Part shown: positions 31,738 to 43,566 of the stretch, piece after piece
How positions within the stretch are numbered: position 1 is the stretch's first letter
Layout: each line of letters opens with the position of its first letter
Source of the DNA: Heterocephalus glaber
Lineage: Eukaryota; Chordata; Mammalia; Rodentia; Bathyergidae
Length of the DNA stretch: 64,000 nt
Direction of reading: 5' to 3'
NCBI RefSeq assembly: GCF_000247695.1
Contig: NW_004624781.1
Span: forward strand, 9,775,067-9,839,066
The notes under the pieces: generated by a model
Told to the model about the DNA's origin: nothing
Database searches by the model: none
What the model saw: only the letters and a program-made list of their open reading frames with translations
Position numbers and translations under genes: made by a program

Positions 31738-32984
31738 CTCCAGTGGTGTCTTCTTACTCCTGACTCCTGGTTTTCTTAGGACTCAGTATTCCCAAGCATG
31801 AAACAAGACCAATAATGTACCTCACATGATTTTTTAAAATGAAAATCATGCACCTACAGTACTGCTTAATAAATCATACGTTATATATAAAGGCAAGGTA
31901 TTTTTATTATCATGCAACATGATCGCTCACAGCCAAACCTACACGAGGTCTGAAATCAAAGTGCGCAATGATTTAATCATTATCCCACAGAACCCACAGC
32001 AATGAGCGGCTTCTAACAGCACTCAGAAGGAAATGAGATTCTTACAAATGGACACTTGTTGGCATTGAGTAGCCTGCTTTGCCCCATGGCAAAAAAGATA
32101 GCAGGATGAAGTCATATAACAATCTAGAAATGTCAACTGAAGTCTAGTCTGTATTTCAACACTTGTGAGAAATTTCAGTGTACATCCACTATACATCCTG
32201 AGCAAAGGGCACAGCTCAGACAACAGTCTTGGTAGAGATGTACATCCCTTCTTCACTGTGATGTGTTCTGGACAGCACAGAATGGCTACACCCTGCAACT
32301 GATGCTTGCCTCCACTTCTGTATCCCACGCCCTCCGCTAATTCCTGCTCCTCTATGCTTTTAATGGAGCAGATTTGGCACTAAGGAGAGCTGATCAGGTT
32401 TCTTTTGTGGGTTTGGCTGCAAGTAAACTCAGTGCCAAATCTGAGTACAAGTTCTTATGGCATTGTTACAGTCCAATTCCCGTCTATTTTATGACCCTAA
32501 TCTGGTTCTTCTATTTTCTTTTATCCCAATTTGGATATATGCTTTCATAACAGATCTTAAGTTCGTTTTCCTTTGGCTAACAGACAAAATATAAAGCCAT
32601 CAAATTCGCATTATTTTCTCTTGCATAATCTCTTCTTACTCTGACTATTTTTGCCGTTATGTGTGTGTGAAGGTCACCTGCACCGACCAACACAAAAACT
32701 CTCCTGTGGCAGCCAAGACAGAAGATGAGACAGTGGAACCAGTAGGCGAAACCCAGACATTCTCCTTTTAAAATAAACACTTTCCAGTTCCAGGGAGCTG
32801 TAAACAGCCCAGGAGGCTGCCTAGCTTCACCCCAGTCTGCCCAGAGACAAACAAACCCAGCTCCAGCCAAGGCTGCCTCATCTGCAAAATAAATGTCCAT
32901 CATTGGTCAAGGTGAGCAGCCACCCCTTGGACCTCTGCCTGACAAGTGAGGGCCTCGAGATGCTCCAGTCCCACCCCTGTCTGA

Positions 32985-33150
32985 CCAGCTATGCAGCTCT
33001 AAGCTGGTTACTTTTCTACCATCTACCTCAGGCTCCTTCTCAATAAGATGAAAGAGAAAAGGTCTACCTATCAGATTGTTACAGAAGTAAAGGAATTAAA
33101 TATGTCAAAGGCAGATACAAAGTGCTAAGCAAGGTCTTGTCATTAGTGAT
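32985..33150 (-). mobile_element. MIR SINE, antisense
   Basis: Reverse of the MIR core: 'agctggttacttttctacca', 'aggctccttctcaataagatg' and 'taaaggaattaaatatgtca' follow the order expected of an antisense MIR. Diverged. Confidence 0.55.
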
Positions 33151-34739
33151 AGTTGTTGAAGAAACACTGGAAGCAACGTATTCTATCCAGTCATTACCTG
33201 TGCTGAAAATTCATTTTATTTTGCATCTGTTATGTCCTACACATTGTAAGAAGAATCAGGGAGCAAAGACAGAGAAGATTCTCATCCATATAGAGCTCAT
33301 CTTCCAGTAAGTCCTTATTCACTACCTAGGTCCAGTGTCCATTCCTATGCAAAATGTACAACATGGTTTTTACTACACATCAAGCTAGTTGAGTATGAAT
33401 TATAAGGCTTGTAAGTCTTGCTAAGTCTTAGCACCCAGGTCACTGTCTTAGAGACCAGTAGGATTCCTTCAATGCAAGAGCTCAGGAGGAAAAAATGTCA
33501 CTCTTCATGGGTGAGGGCTGGCATCACAATGGCCTCCTGCCCTGCAGCCTGTCACAGAGCTCTGCCCTGGGGCAACCTATAGGAGGTTCTGCAGGCCCCC
33601 TTGTGAAACTGGGGTTCTGTGCCCACCCACCTAGCAAGACCACAGGCCCCTGAGTCTCCAGGAGAGGGAGCTGGATACCATCTCTGTCCTTTCTCCACTA
33701 TGACCTCCTGGAAGTCCCCGCACCCAATTATGGGTGGCTGCATGCATCCTCCTTCTTTATGTTCCATTCCTGCTCTGGAGGTGATCAACAGCCCTATTTG
33801 ATAACTGCATGTATCCCACATCCAAATGTCAACATAATACATGAGCCTTCATAAAATGATCCTTCATCTGTGTTTACATCTCAAGCTCCAGTGAGCAATT
33901 CGGCTCTCTCAAAGCAGTGGCCAGGAAAGAGCTTTCCTTTCTCTCCCCCTATCTGCTCCTCTGGAAGACAGGCAGCTCTTCTGCCAGGTAAGATCCTGCC
34001 ATGCACCGGTCACAGCTGCCCAGAGCTGGCAAAAAGCTAAGGTGTTTCCCTCCATGGGTGCCAGGGCTCAGTACAGTGGGGCTCACCTGGGACATTCAGA
34101 ATCCACACTGAGCAGATCAAGCATAAAGAGCTGCCTGTCACCACTAGGCAGGTGAGTCAAGTAAAGCCTTTCCAGAGAGCCAGCTGTCTTTCATTCACGG
34201 AGAGGCTCTAAGAGCAGGCAGCTGGGGTCTCATTTGGTCTTTTCCACCCAGCTCCTTATGAAACCACATTTTCTGTGAGTTACCAGGCCCTCCTTCGTAA
34301 CCTTGTCCCTCCAGGGTGCCCTTCTTATCCCTTCCTACCTGGTGAGAACCCAGGGTAGGGTCTGAACGGAGAGGGTCCGTTGTCCTTACATCACAACTTG
34401 TGAAGGTGCTGCCTAATTGTAACTCCCTCCCAAATAAAATCAGCCATGAATGCAGCTGATGTGATTTTTCCATTTGGCTGCTGTCTACTTAGGAAAGCAC
34501 CACGATGGCCACACTCCCCTCTGCAGCGAGAGTGGGGACACCAGAACACACAAGAGAATATCACACAAGCATACCTCATTAGCTCTCTTTCAAAAAGGCT
34601 AGGACTATTGTTTAACTTTGAATACTTCATCTAGAAGTAACCATCATTAAAAGTAAAAGGTCAAGTGCTGAAGGAACACAGCAGAAATGATCAATACACA
34701 TAAAGTGTGAACTCAGCAGTAGACCAGCTAGCTAGGTCG

Positions 34740-34990
34740 ATACAAACTTAGCCAAGTGGTTGGCTCTAGGTGACCCACAGGGCCACCTGTGTATTCTTGC
34801 CTGTTCCCAGTATAAAAGCAATAAGAGATTTATCAAGCTGGTATCAGGAATACTTTTGCCTTTAGAGGGCCATTTCCCCTCCAGGTGTCTGAGAGCAAGG
34901 GCTGCCTCATAACTGTCACCTTTCATTCTCAAGGCCCCAGCAAAGTGCCCAGTACTCAGTAGATGGTCAATAAATATTCATGAATTAATA
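34740..34990 (+). mobile_element. L2 LINE 3' end fragment
   Basis: The end reads 'aaagtgcccagtactcagta' followed by 'gatggtcaataaatattcat' and 'gaatt', the characteristic 3' terminus of L2 (…TAGGTGCTCAATAAATATT…). The upstream part is diverged. Confidence 0.6.
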
Positions 34991-35128
34991 TGTACTCCAT
35001 GGAAAGATTTAACCAGTTATTTCAACTTATTGGGATTATCCACGCTAACATCAAGACTAAAGGATAAGCAGAGGGCCAATGTCTCCCAGATCAAACTATG
35101 TCTCTACTTGTCAACAACAGTTCCAGAG

Positions 35129-35215
35129 GGCCGGGGATTTAGCTCAGTGGTTCCAGCCCCTGCTTCACAAGCGCGAGGTCTAGTGTTCGATCCCCAGTAC
35201 CAAAAAAAAAGAAGA
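35129..35215 (+). mobile_element. ID-type SINE
   Basis: Sense copy (GGCCGGGGATTTAGCTCAGT, GTGTTCGATCCCCAGTACC, A tail). A perfect 16-base duplication, aacaacagttccagag, lies at 35,113-35,128 and 35,216-35,231. This is the last young ID before a 23.7 kb gap. Confidence 0.95.
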
Positions 35216-35509
35216 AACAACAGTTCCAGAGCCCAACCTCCTGTTTTACACGATAAAGTTCTCCATCATGCCCAATGAGAAACTCCAAAAAGAACCAAAT
35301 CCATGAGCCAGGAATCACTGGCAGCTCTGCGAGGGTAAGAACCATGAGTACTGCCCATGATGAAGTACCTGCCATGGAGAAGAACTCAATGCCTGTTTAT
35401 TTAATGCTGGAATGGACTGGGAAGTCAACATTCCTAGCTCCATTAAGAGACCCACATAAAGAAGACTGAAAGTATGGAATATAGAATGATAAGAAAAGAC
35501 TGTGATATT

Positions 35510-35640
35510 GGTTTCCATTTTCAGATGAAGAAACTTTAACCTTGAGGTCAAAGATTATCACAAGGTCACTGGGAGAAGTATCACAGGACTTTCTCACACT
35601 GCAGCAGTGGATAGAGAGGGCTGTGCACATGGTGTGATTA
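35510..35640 (+). mobile_element. MIR SINE fragment
   Basis: 'ccattttcagatgaagaaac' followed by 'aaggtcactgggagaag' matches the MIR core in sense orientation. Both ends are eroded. Confidence 0.55.
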
Positions 35641-38104
35641 CAGCCCTCCAAGGAGCCCTCCCATTTACCTTCCTATTGCCAGGCAGCTCTTGGTACTGGC
35701 ACCTGAAATTCCATCATTAAATATATCACCAGTCATAAAGTTTTGTTCCTAGCTAAACTCTGCTATAAACATGCATATGTGCGTCTACCACATCTCACTA
35801 TCCTAGAATTGTAAGTCCCAGAATCCTTCAGCAAATTAGCTGAGAGCTGCCCTTTAGTAAAGATGATGCCAAAGTCTGAGGAAATTCTGCAGAGGGAAGG
35901 GGAATGCACTGTGGAGAATCCAGAACTCTGGGACAGCTGAGAAGGTAAAGTGAGTGGGGACACAGGGGAAGGCCTGTGGAAAAGGGGCACAAGCTTATGT
36001 TTCTCCCAATCTGTAGCTCTGTCTGGACTTGATTTTGAATGCAGAGAGCACGCTGAAATGCAGAGGCAATCAGGTTTCAAAATGCTCAGCCCAACCATCA
36101 AGGGCCCCATCCTCCGCCCAGACCATCAGCCCACTTTCTGTCTTTCACTCGTTTGTCAGAATTCTCCACACTGTTGCCAGGAACGCACATTCAATTCCTA
36201 TACAACTGCCTGATTATTTTAGCCTGTGTGTCCGAAATGTCCCACCCTCCTCTCCAGCTTGTCTCTGTCACTCACCCTTCCAACCTAGCATCTGATGTGG
36301 CTTCCACTGACTGGTCTTGCCCACAGCCACAGCCAGCAAGGCCTGCTCTCCTACACTGGTTCTCAGGGTATCCAGCCACAGCACCGATTCTGGCAGTGCC
36401 CTCCTGGGCTCAGTCACCACAGAAACAATGGGAGATGCTATCTCCTGATAATCCTTTGCTACCCAAGCACTCCATGGCATTTTCTCATGTGTGTATGGTC
36501 AACGGCTATGTTAACAGCCTAAAGAGTAAAATGCGTTTGTTTTGTTTGGTGGCAGCTCCCTTTGGAAGATAAAAACAGAGGATCTAAAATGTACCTCTAG
36601 CCTGTGTGTGAAATACACCATCGTTTTCTGCTGGATCACTAAGAAGGGTAGGTCAGCTCCCCAGCAATCTCACTATTTACCCCTAGTAGCCACATCCGGT
36701 GAGTAAATCATCTGTACACCCCAGTCCCCATGGAGTCTGTCAAAGTGTATGTTGTTTTCTCCTTTGTTACAGGCCCAAAAAGCCGGTGGCTTAACTGAAC
36801 ACTGGTTTTCAATTCTTTTGTACTTTAATTCATTCAATGATTTAAAACAGGCTGTTTATCAAAACAGATTTCATAGAAAAATAAAAGGTCACATCCAAGA
36901 AAAAACCAGAAAATTAAAAGCGAAGGTCAAGACCAGGAAAATTGTGAATTATTTACCATTCATTTGGGAACTTGGGAATAACTCTTCCCATTATTTGCTT
37001 TTGCGGAGCCTTGGTGACAAGCCTATAAAATCTCAGGACAGTAGATGCTCTAGGCTGCTGGTAAGGCTGATAAACACAAGCTCTGTCTTCAAGGCACACA
37101 CCATTGTGATGGGCACAGATATATTAAGTTTTTACTTGAAAAAAAAATACAGCTTTGACCTACAGTGATCTTGGAAGGGCAAACTGGTATTTTCCAGACA
37201 GAACCTGGAGAGAAACGGGAAAAGAACAGCACACAGGTTCTTTATCAAGTGACCTTCCTCTGCTTGTGCTTAATTTGATGCCAACGTAGTGTGGACCCCG
37301 CTGACTATCCTCCTGAGCAGCATGGATTCTGATTGTAAAGTCACCATGCAAATCCACAGGAGCATGTGTGGTTTCACTTAAGAAACGGAAGAAATCTCTG
37401 TTCCCTTTCACTGAAAGGACCAGGGGATAAAAGGCTGCAAACCTGAAATACACATCACTCCAAAAGGCAACACCGCATGGTTTTTGCAAAGAGGAATTCT
37501 GAAGGAAAAAAGCAAAGAAAATTAAAACTGTATTCTTGCCACCTATCTATGCTACACCATTAGCCACAAATCAGAAAGGCATCTGTTAGAGACTTGACCT
37601 AAAAATCTGGCATATATTTGGAGAGCTGAAGCAAAACAAGGAACATGACTCAAGTTTTCATTTTTGTAGATTTGAAGTCCATAAGCATCTCATCACATGG
37701 CCAGCCCAGCACTCACAGACTGGATTAGATTTTTCCAAAGGAACCTCCTTTTCAATGGTGTCTCACTCTAAAATCACCTCATTTGATATTTAAATATGGG
37801 AATATTTTAGTTTAATGACATATCAATAGTGGTATCCTTTATCTCAGACTTGGAAGCCATTAGGTATATATCTCTACACAATATATAATTTTCCCATTCT
37901 CCAGGTGTAAGAAGCAATACTTATTGATACACAATCTTTAAAAATTTGTAATAGCAGTAATAACATAAGGGAAATGTGCCTAACACTGATTCTAAGGCCT
38001 TTTTATAGGTCAAGGACACTGAATCTTCAATATAACCGCTAGACTAAGGGTTGAGATCTCACCCAAGCAGGGCAATTAAAACACAGTGGATGTGACTTCA
38101 CAAA

Positions 38105-38560
38105 GATCATGTGTGATGGCTTCTATGTAGGTGTCTTCCCAAAGCCTCATGGGCTGATAGGTGGGGCTTTTCAGAGCTTGCTGGATCTAGGGTATGATAC
38201 CCAGATTAAGGGTGTGTGGTACTAAATTAGTCCACTGACTGGAATTAGCATAGATGTGTATATGGCTGAATGGATTTACTGAAGACAGAAGCCCCACCCT
38301 GGGTATGGGTGGTACCATAAAAAGGCTTGTAGCCTGGATGGGATAAAAGGGAAAGGCAGGCTGCAGGGTGCTTCCTGCCTGCCTTGCTGTGGACTGTTTC
38401 TCCTCTGCCGTGTCCCTATGCCATGCTGCCCTACCCTGGAGCCAGCTGACTATGGACTGAAACCTACAGAATGTGAGCCAAAATAAGCTTTCCTCCTTTA
38501 ACTTTGGGTCAGGTATTTTGCCCTAGCAATGAGAAAAGTAACTAAAACACCACGGTAATC
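38105..38560 (+). mobile_element. MaLR-like LTR
   Basis: The unit ends in 'gtgagccaaaataagctttcctcctttaa' (split here as polyadenylation-type AAAATAAGC plus CCTCCTTT) and 'tcaggtattttgccctagca', then 'gagaaaagtaactaaaac'. That end is shared with the copy at 40,520 and is the usual 3' end of ERVL-MaLR LTRs. It starts with TGTGATGGCTTCTATG. No internal coding sequence is attached, so it looks like a solo LTR. The family name is uncertain. Confidence 0.6.
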
Positions 38561-38619
38561 TGTGCTCTTTGAACAGGAAGAAACATGACAAAATGAGTAT
38601 AGCACTTGTATTAAGTCCA

Positions 38620-38880
38620 TCAAAATGGGAGAAATATTTATTATTGATAATGTTTTTATTACTAATTGAATTTGCATGTCTTGCATTATTGTGTCATACA
38701 TTGAACTAAGCACTTTGCCTAATGATTCTGTGAGAGCTATCCTATTTGCCCTGGATAACGTAGGCTTAAAAGAGGTTATGTCTCCTATGTGACAAGCTAA
38801 CCCAGAGACAGGCTAACCCAGGAGGGAAGGAAGGCTTAGACTTATGTCTATCTAAATACAGACTTCCATGTCTGGCCCCA
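38620..38880 (+). mobile_element. MIR SINE
   Basis: Sense-oriented MIR order: 'tgaactaagcactttgccta', 'gagagctatcctatttgccc' and 'gacaagctaacccagagaca'. Diverged. Confidence 0.5.
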
Positions 38881-39947
38881 ACTCACTTACAGATAAGCAC
38901 TGCCAACATTCTAACACATCTCTTTCTCTGTTTTGCATATTTTTTGTGTAATTCAGATGATACACTCTATATAACTCTGTAGCCTCAGTTCTCCCCATTC
39001 AAATTCCATAGTAAACATTTTGTATAGTATTACAAACTCTGTAGGGCTTTATATAGAAATATAATAATGCAATGTAAGGTCCTATAATTTACTTAGCTCT
39101 ATGTTTGTTACTGTGAATATCAGCTATTTGCAAGTTTACACTATCACAAACAAAGCTATGGTAAGGATTTTTCTATTTGAAACTCTTCTGTATTTTGACT
39201 CAGAATTTCCTAAGTTAAATATTTTCTCTTAAAAAGAAATCATCAGTTTTTTTACAGAGCAACCGAGAAGATATGAAGACAATGAGAAATATATGTATAG
39301 ATACCAGTAGTTTGATTTGCATGTTAGCTAAATGATTATATATTAACAACTGGGAAAGCCAATGATCAATCCAGCTTTTACAGTTCAATCTACCTCATAG
39401 AACAATCCTGCCAACCAAGACTCAGGCATTAAGGGAGAGATCAAAAGACAGAACTGACAAAGGTATGAATAGGAGAAAAAAGCATCTGGCATGAGCAATA
39501 AAATAGATTTATAGAAGAGAGGCAGAAGAAAGATAAATGCTTACCATAAATTTTAAAATAATTACACATAGTAGAAACGAGAGAAGAAAGGACTGAACTA
39601 GACTTTAACAAAAGTGTGGCCATGCCTGGTAGATATACCTGCTCTACTTTCTGTAGACCCAAGTTGCTAGGACTGCCTACCAAATCAAAGTAGAATCACA
39701 AAAAAGAACTGAACTACACTGAAGTATTCAGATGGTATATCATTTGTCTTACACTTAATCAAATGAAGCCAAACCATAAGTCTTGCCAATTTCAACCATG
39801 AGTTATGGATAAGATTTATATTTCCAAATAACGAAAACAAATCATATTGAAGTCTATGCATATAAATTTTACATCAAAAAGCACAAGGAAGAACAAACAT
39901 GTCCCCATGGGAAAGAACATGAAATGATGAACTCCTGACAACATAGT

Positions 39948-40080
39948 TGCTAGGTGTGGTGGTGCACACTTGTAAACTGAGGACTCAGGAGGTTGAGGTA
40001 GGCAGACTGCAGTGAGTTTGAGGCCAGCCTGAACCAAAAAGAGAGATCCTGTCTCAAAAAACAAAAACAAAAATAAAAAT
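39948..40080 (+). mobile_element. B1-type SINE
   Basis: Sense copy: TGCTAGGTGTGGTGGTGCAC, GAGGTTGAGGTAGGCAGACT, GTTTGAGGCCAGCCTGAACC, GATCCTGTCTC and an A-rich tail. Confidence 0.9.
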
Positions 40081-40384
40081 TGTTGAGACTAGTAGAACAT
40101 TTTAAGAGATTATTTTGTGATACTGTCACATTTATTGTCTCTACAAACTGGGCTTATTCTTACAAGACAATTCCAAAAAGAAATATAAAACTCAAGATAA
40201 AGGTGGAACAATAACAGAAGAAATGCAAAAACCATTCCAGTGAGGAGGAGGCAAAAGATGAGGAGCCCTAAGAAATAGCAGGACTTAAGAATTCAACTTT
40301 GCAAGTGCATCATTAACAGAAAGTGTGATGCAATCTTTTGTCATCTGTCAGAATTGGCTGGTAAAGCTGGTATTCATCCTGTTC

Positions 40385-41158
40385 CACTACAGAATCTTGC
40401 AAGCTAAATTGTGCCACCTCCAAAACTCACAGAGAAGTCCTAACCCCAGTAGCTTAGTTTGTGATCTTATTCAGAGATGGGGTCTAAACAGAAGTAATCA
40501 AGTTAAAATACATTCAGTAGGGGTAGTCAGAGTTTGGATCTTGAATGTTCAAAGCTCATGTGTTAAAGGCCTGGTGCTACTGGGAGCTGGTGGAACCTTT
40601 AAAGGTGAGGCTTAGGGGAAGGAAGTCTAGTCACTGGGGGGCATGCTCTTAGAGGGGATATTGGGACCCTGGTCCCTTCCTGCCTCTCTCTGCTTCCTGG
40701 CAGCTATGGGGTGAGCTGTCTCCTCTGCCCTGTTTGTCCCCTATGATCTACTGTGCTGCCACAGGCTCAAAGCAACATGGCCAAGCATCCGTGGAATAAA
40801 ACTTCTTAAACCATGAGACAAAATAAACCTTTACAGTTAAATATCTCAGTAGTTTTATCACAGCAATGGAAAGGTGACTAACACAGACTCCACCCTAATC
40901 CAAAATGACTGCTATTCTTATACACAGAAGAAATGTGGAACCAAGAAAGACAATGTAAAGATACAGGGAGAAGATAGCTAATTATAGGCCCACCAGAGAG
41001 GCCTGGGGTAGATCTTTCCCTGATATCCCTCAGAAGGAACCCACCTGCCAACACCATGACTTTGGCCTTCCAGAACTGTGAGATGATAAACTTCTGTCAT
41101 TTGAGAGATATAGTCTGTGGTACTTTGCTTTTAAAGCTCTAACAAACGGATATACTTA
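40385..41158 (+). mobile_element. MLT1 LTR split by a younger LTR
   Basis: Left piece (40,385 to about 40,520): 'aattgtgccacctccaaaac', 'gaagtcctaaccccagtagc', 'gtgatcttattcagagatgg' and 'agaagtaatcaagttaaaat'. The right piece resumes at about 40,888 with 'ctccaccctaatccaaaatg' and continues to 'ccagaactgtgagatgataa' and 'gtctgtggtactttgc'. Together the two pieces follow the MLT1 consensus order, so the sequence between them is a later insertion. Confidence 0.8.
40521..40887 (+). mobile_element. MaLR-like LTR nested in MLT1
   Basis: Reads 'agtttggatcttgaatgttc', 'aaagctcatgtgttaaaggc', 'ctggtggaacctttaaaggt', 'atattgggaccctggtccc', 'agacaaaataaacctttac' and 'ggaaaggtgactaacaca', which is an LTR with a polyadenylation-type AATAAA. 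It is less diverged than the MLT1 around it. Exact ends and duplication could not be fixed by eye. Confidence 0.65.
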
Positions 41159-41339
41159 GCCAGGTTAAATATTTAGCCAGGCTAAATATGGCCCAACAAG
41201 AATTTTAATTAGTATAACTTTACTAAATGTAGGTTTATTTGACATGAATTGACCAACAGTGTTGTCAAATGTAAGTAGTAATCTGTGAGGAAATTATAAA
41301 CATGCAAATACAGTTATAGACACAGATGTTGGTACAGGC

Positions 41340-41475
41340 AGTCATCTGTATCCACATGTTTTGGGCCCAAGATCACAAAGCTAATTAAGTGACAGGGGTG
41401 GGAGCTTAACCTGGGCACATCTGCCTCTAGGGTCCACGCCTTGCTACAAAACCACCATTCTGCTGACCCAACAAA
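41340..41475 (+). mobile_element. MIR SINE fragment
   Basis: 'ggcccaagatcacaaagcta' followed by 'attaagtgacaggggtggga' and 'aacctgggcacatctgcctc' match the MIR 3' half in sense orientation. Confidence 0.6.
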
Positions 41476-42779
41476 ACTACCATGCAACATGGAAAATGTC
41501 CTGCAACAGTAGGATGAATGAAGCCATGTAGACTTAGTCTTTCCTATATTTGTCTGTAAGCATCCTTTGTTAGCATTTCATTGGAGCAGTAGAACCATAC
41601 TATGTTTGTGTTTAATTTATTTTGGCTTTTGCTAGAGTATACACTTTCTTTTTCAGGAATTAAAATAAATAAACTCAAGTACAACAGAGGCCCACTTTCA
41701 GTATGCAAATCCAGACAAAACTGAATAGCTTTCTTGCCCGGGAGATCACCCCCACCCCATTCTGTACATGAGAGGAAGCCTCTCTATCAATTCTCCCCCC
41801 CACATTGTGCACAACTACTCACATTGCAGACATAAATATCTAAGGCCCAGGTGTCTCATGGACACAGAAAATAAGATTCAGATTCCAGGGCTGTGATAAC
41901 AGCAACAGAAGGGGAAGCATGACTGGCCAGTTGACAACTATTTAGCTATTTAGTGTAGCAATACAAGACGCTACACTGAGAATTTCAGCAGGAATTGATA
42001 GGATGAACTAAGGCTACACCCAACTAGCCTTACTTCAACCTATATAGAGTCCCCAGTGACATTTACTATACTGCCATCCACAGGGGAGCCTAGCCTTGCC
42101 CTTCAAACAGCAATACAAGGTGCCAAGTCTAGAATTAGACCCTAAATTGCGCTGATTACAAAAGTCCTGCCATCATCCGTGTCATTCAAATTGAAGTCAT
42201 GGCTCTAAGGGTCTAAGTGGGTGGGAGTCTTTCAGACTCTTGAAGGCCCCAAGATTAATCTAGAACATTCTGGACGTTCCAGTCATGATCCATGTGGGTG
42301 ACATTCAGTTACGTCAGGAATGGCTTCCAGTACAAGCAAGCAAGAACTCTTCAACCTCAACAACACCCCACCCAGCAGCACAAGTCCCCAGCATTGTCCT
42401 TTGTTAATTATTGGTTGATAATAACTGAAGGTCTAAAAGAAGTTGCTGTCATTGTCTTGAAAGCTGCAATGGTACATTTCTGTGCAAGATGGAGGGGAAA
42501 GCTCAGCTAACTTCTAATTAGCACTAATGGAGATTTCGTGGCTGTCCTCGTGTGGGCCAGGGGCTGCAGCCACAGTTATCCATGTGGGCTCTCACATCCA
42601 TGGTTCCCAATCAAACTGGAGTTGACAGGTTTTTATCACTATTGGCATCAGATATAAGAGAAGGCCATTTAAAAATACCTCATTGTAAAGCTATCAAGCT
42701 TATTGAAAGATAGAGGGGTGAGGATTAACGCTATAGATGGCATCAAGTAAGAACTCCCTGAGCAAGCTCCCTGCTATGG

Positions 42780-43150
42780 TGGTTTGAATGCTTGTGTCCT
42801 CTCCCAAATTCATGTTGCAACAACAGCAAGAGATGGGACCTTTGGAGTGCATTAGGTCATGAGCATAACATCCCTCATGAAAAGATTAATGCCCTTTTGA
42901 ATGGCTTGAGGAGACAAGTTCGTCCCTTCCATCCCTTCTGCCATTGAAAGCACAGCGTTTGTTTGGCTGTTCTCGAGGATGGGGCATCAAGGAACCATCT
43001 TGGAAGAAGAGAGTAGCCCTCAAAAGGCATTCAACTTACTGGCCCTTGATTGTGAACTTTCCACCCTCCAGAATTGTGAGAAATAGTATTTCACTGTTTA
43101 TAAATTACACAGTTCCAGGTATTTTGTTACAGCAGCACTAACAGAAAGAC
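42780..43150 (+). mobile_element. MaLR-type LTR (MLT1/MST-like)
   Basis: Runs from 'ggtggtttgaatgcttgtgt' through 'caagagatgggacctttgga', 'cattaggtcatgagcat' and 'ccagaattgtgagaaatagt' to 'caggtattttgttacagcag'. This is the order of an ERVL-MaLR LTR. No internal region is seen. Confidence 0.65.
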
Positions 43151-43399
43151 ACTCCGTTAAAATTCACACGTTGACTCCCACTGTTTGTTATTGCGTCTTG
43201 CAAGGACCACCGCTCTTAACTCTGGGTCCCTCACCAATGATGGACAGCTATTACGGGCTTGGTCTTCTTTATTACTTCACTCGTCTCCACTTTTTCAAGG
43301 TCAGTCCTCATTTTTTAAAAAACATTGCATGACTCCTATGGTTCAAAAAATTTATTTACCCCCAAACTGCATGCAATTATAGTAATCAGCATTCCTATT

Positions 43400-43566
43400 T
43401 ATTGTAATACTGAGGATAAAATCAGAGGCACATCCCCAGTGCTTTTTTAAAAAAAAAACTTTGAAATAGGAAGACAGGCTCTCATTAAGTTTCCCATGCT
43501 GGCTTTAAACTTGAGATCCTCCTGCCTCAGCCTCTGAAATAGCTGGGATCACAGGCATGTACCACC
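43400..43566 (-). mobile_element. B1+ID dimeric SINE, antisense and degraded
   Basis: In plus-strand order: a degraded ID ('aatactgaggataaaatcag', 'acatccccagtgc'), a T/A linker, then an antisense B1 ('agacaggctctcattaagtt', 'ctcctgcctcagcctctgaa', 'gctgggatcacaggcatg'). This is the mirror order of the dimers at 7,371 and 28,154. Confidence 0.6.
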
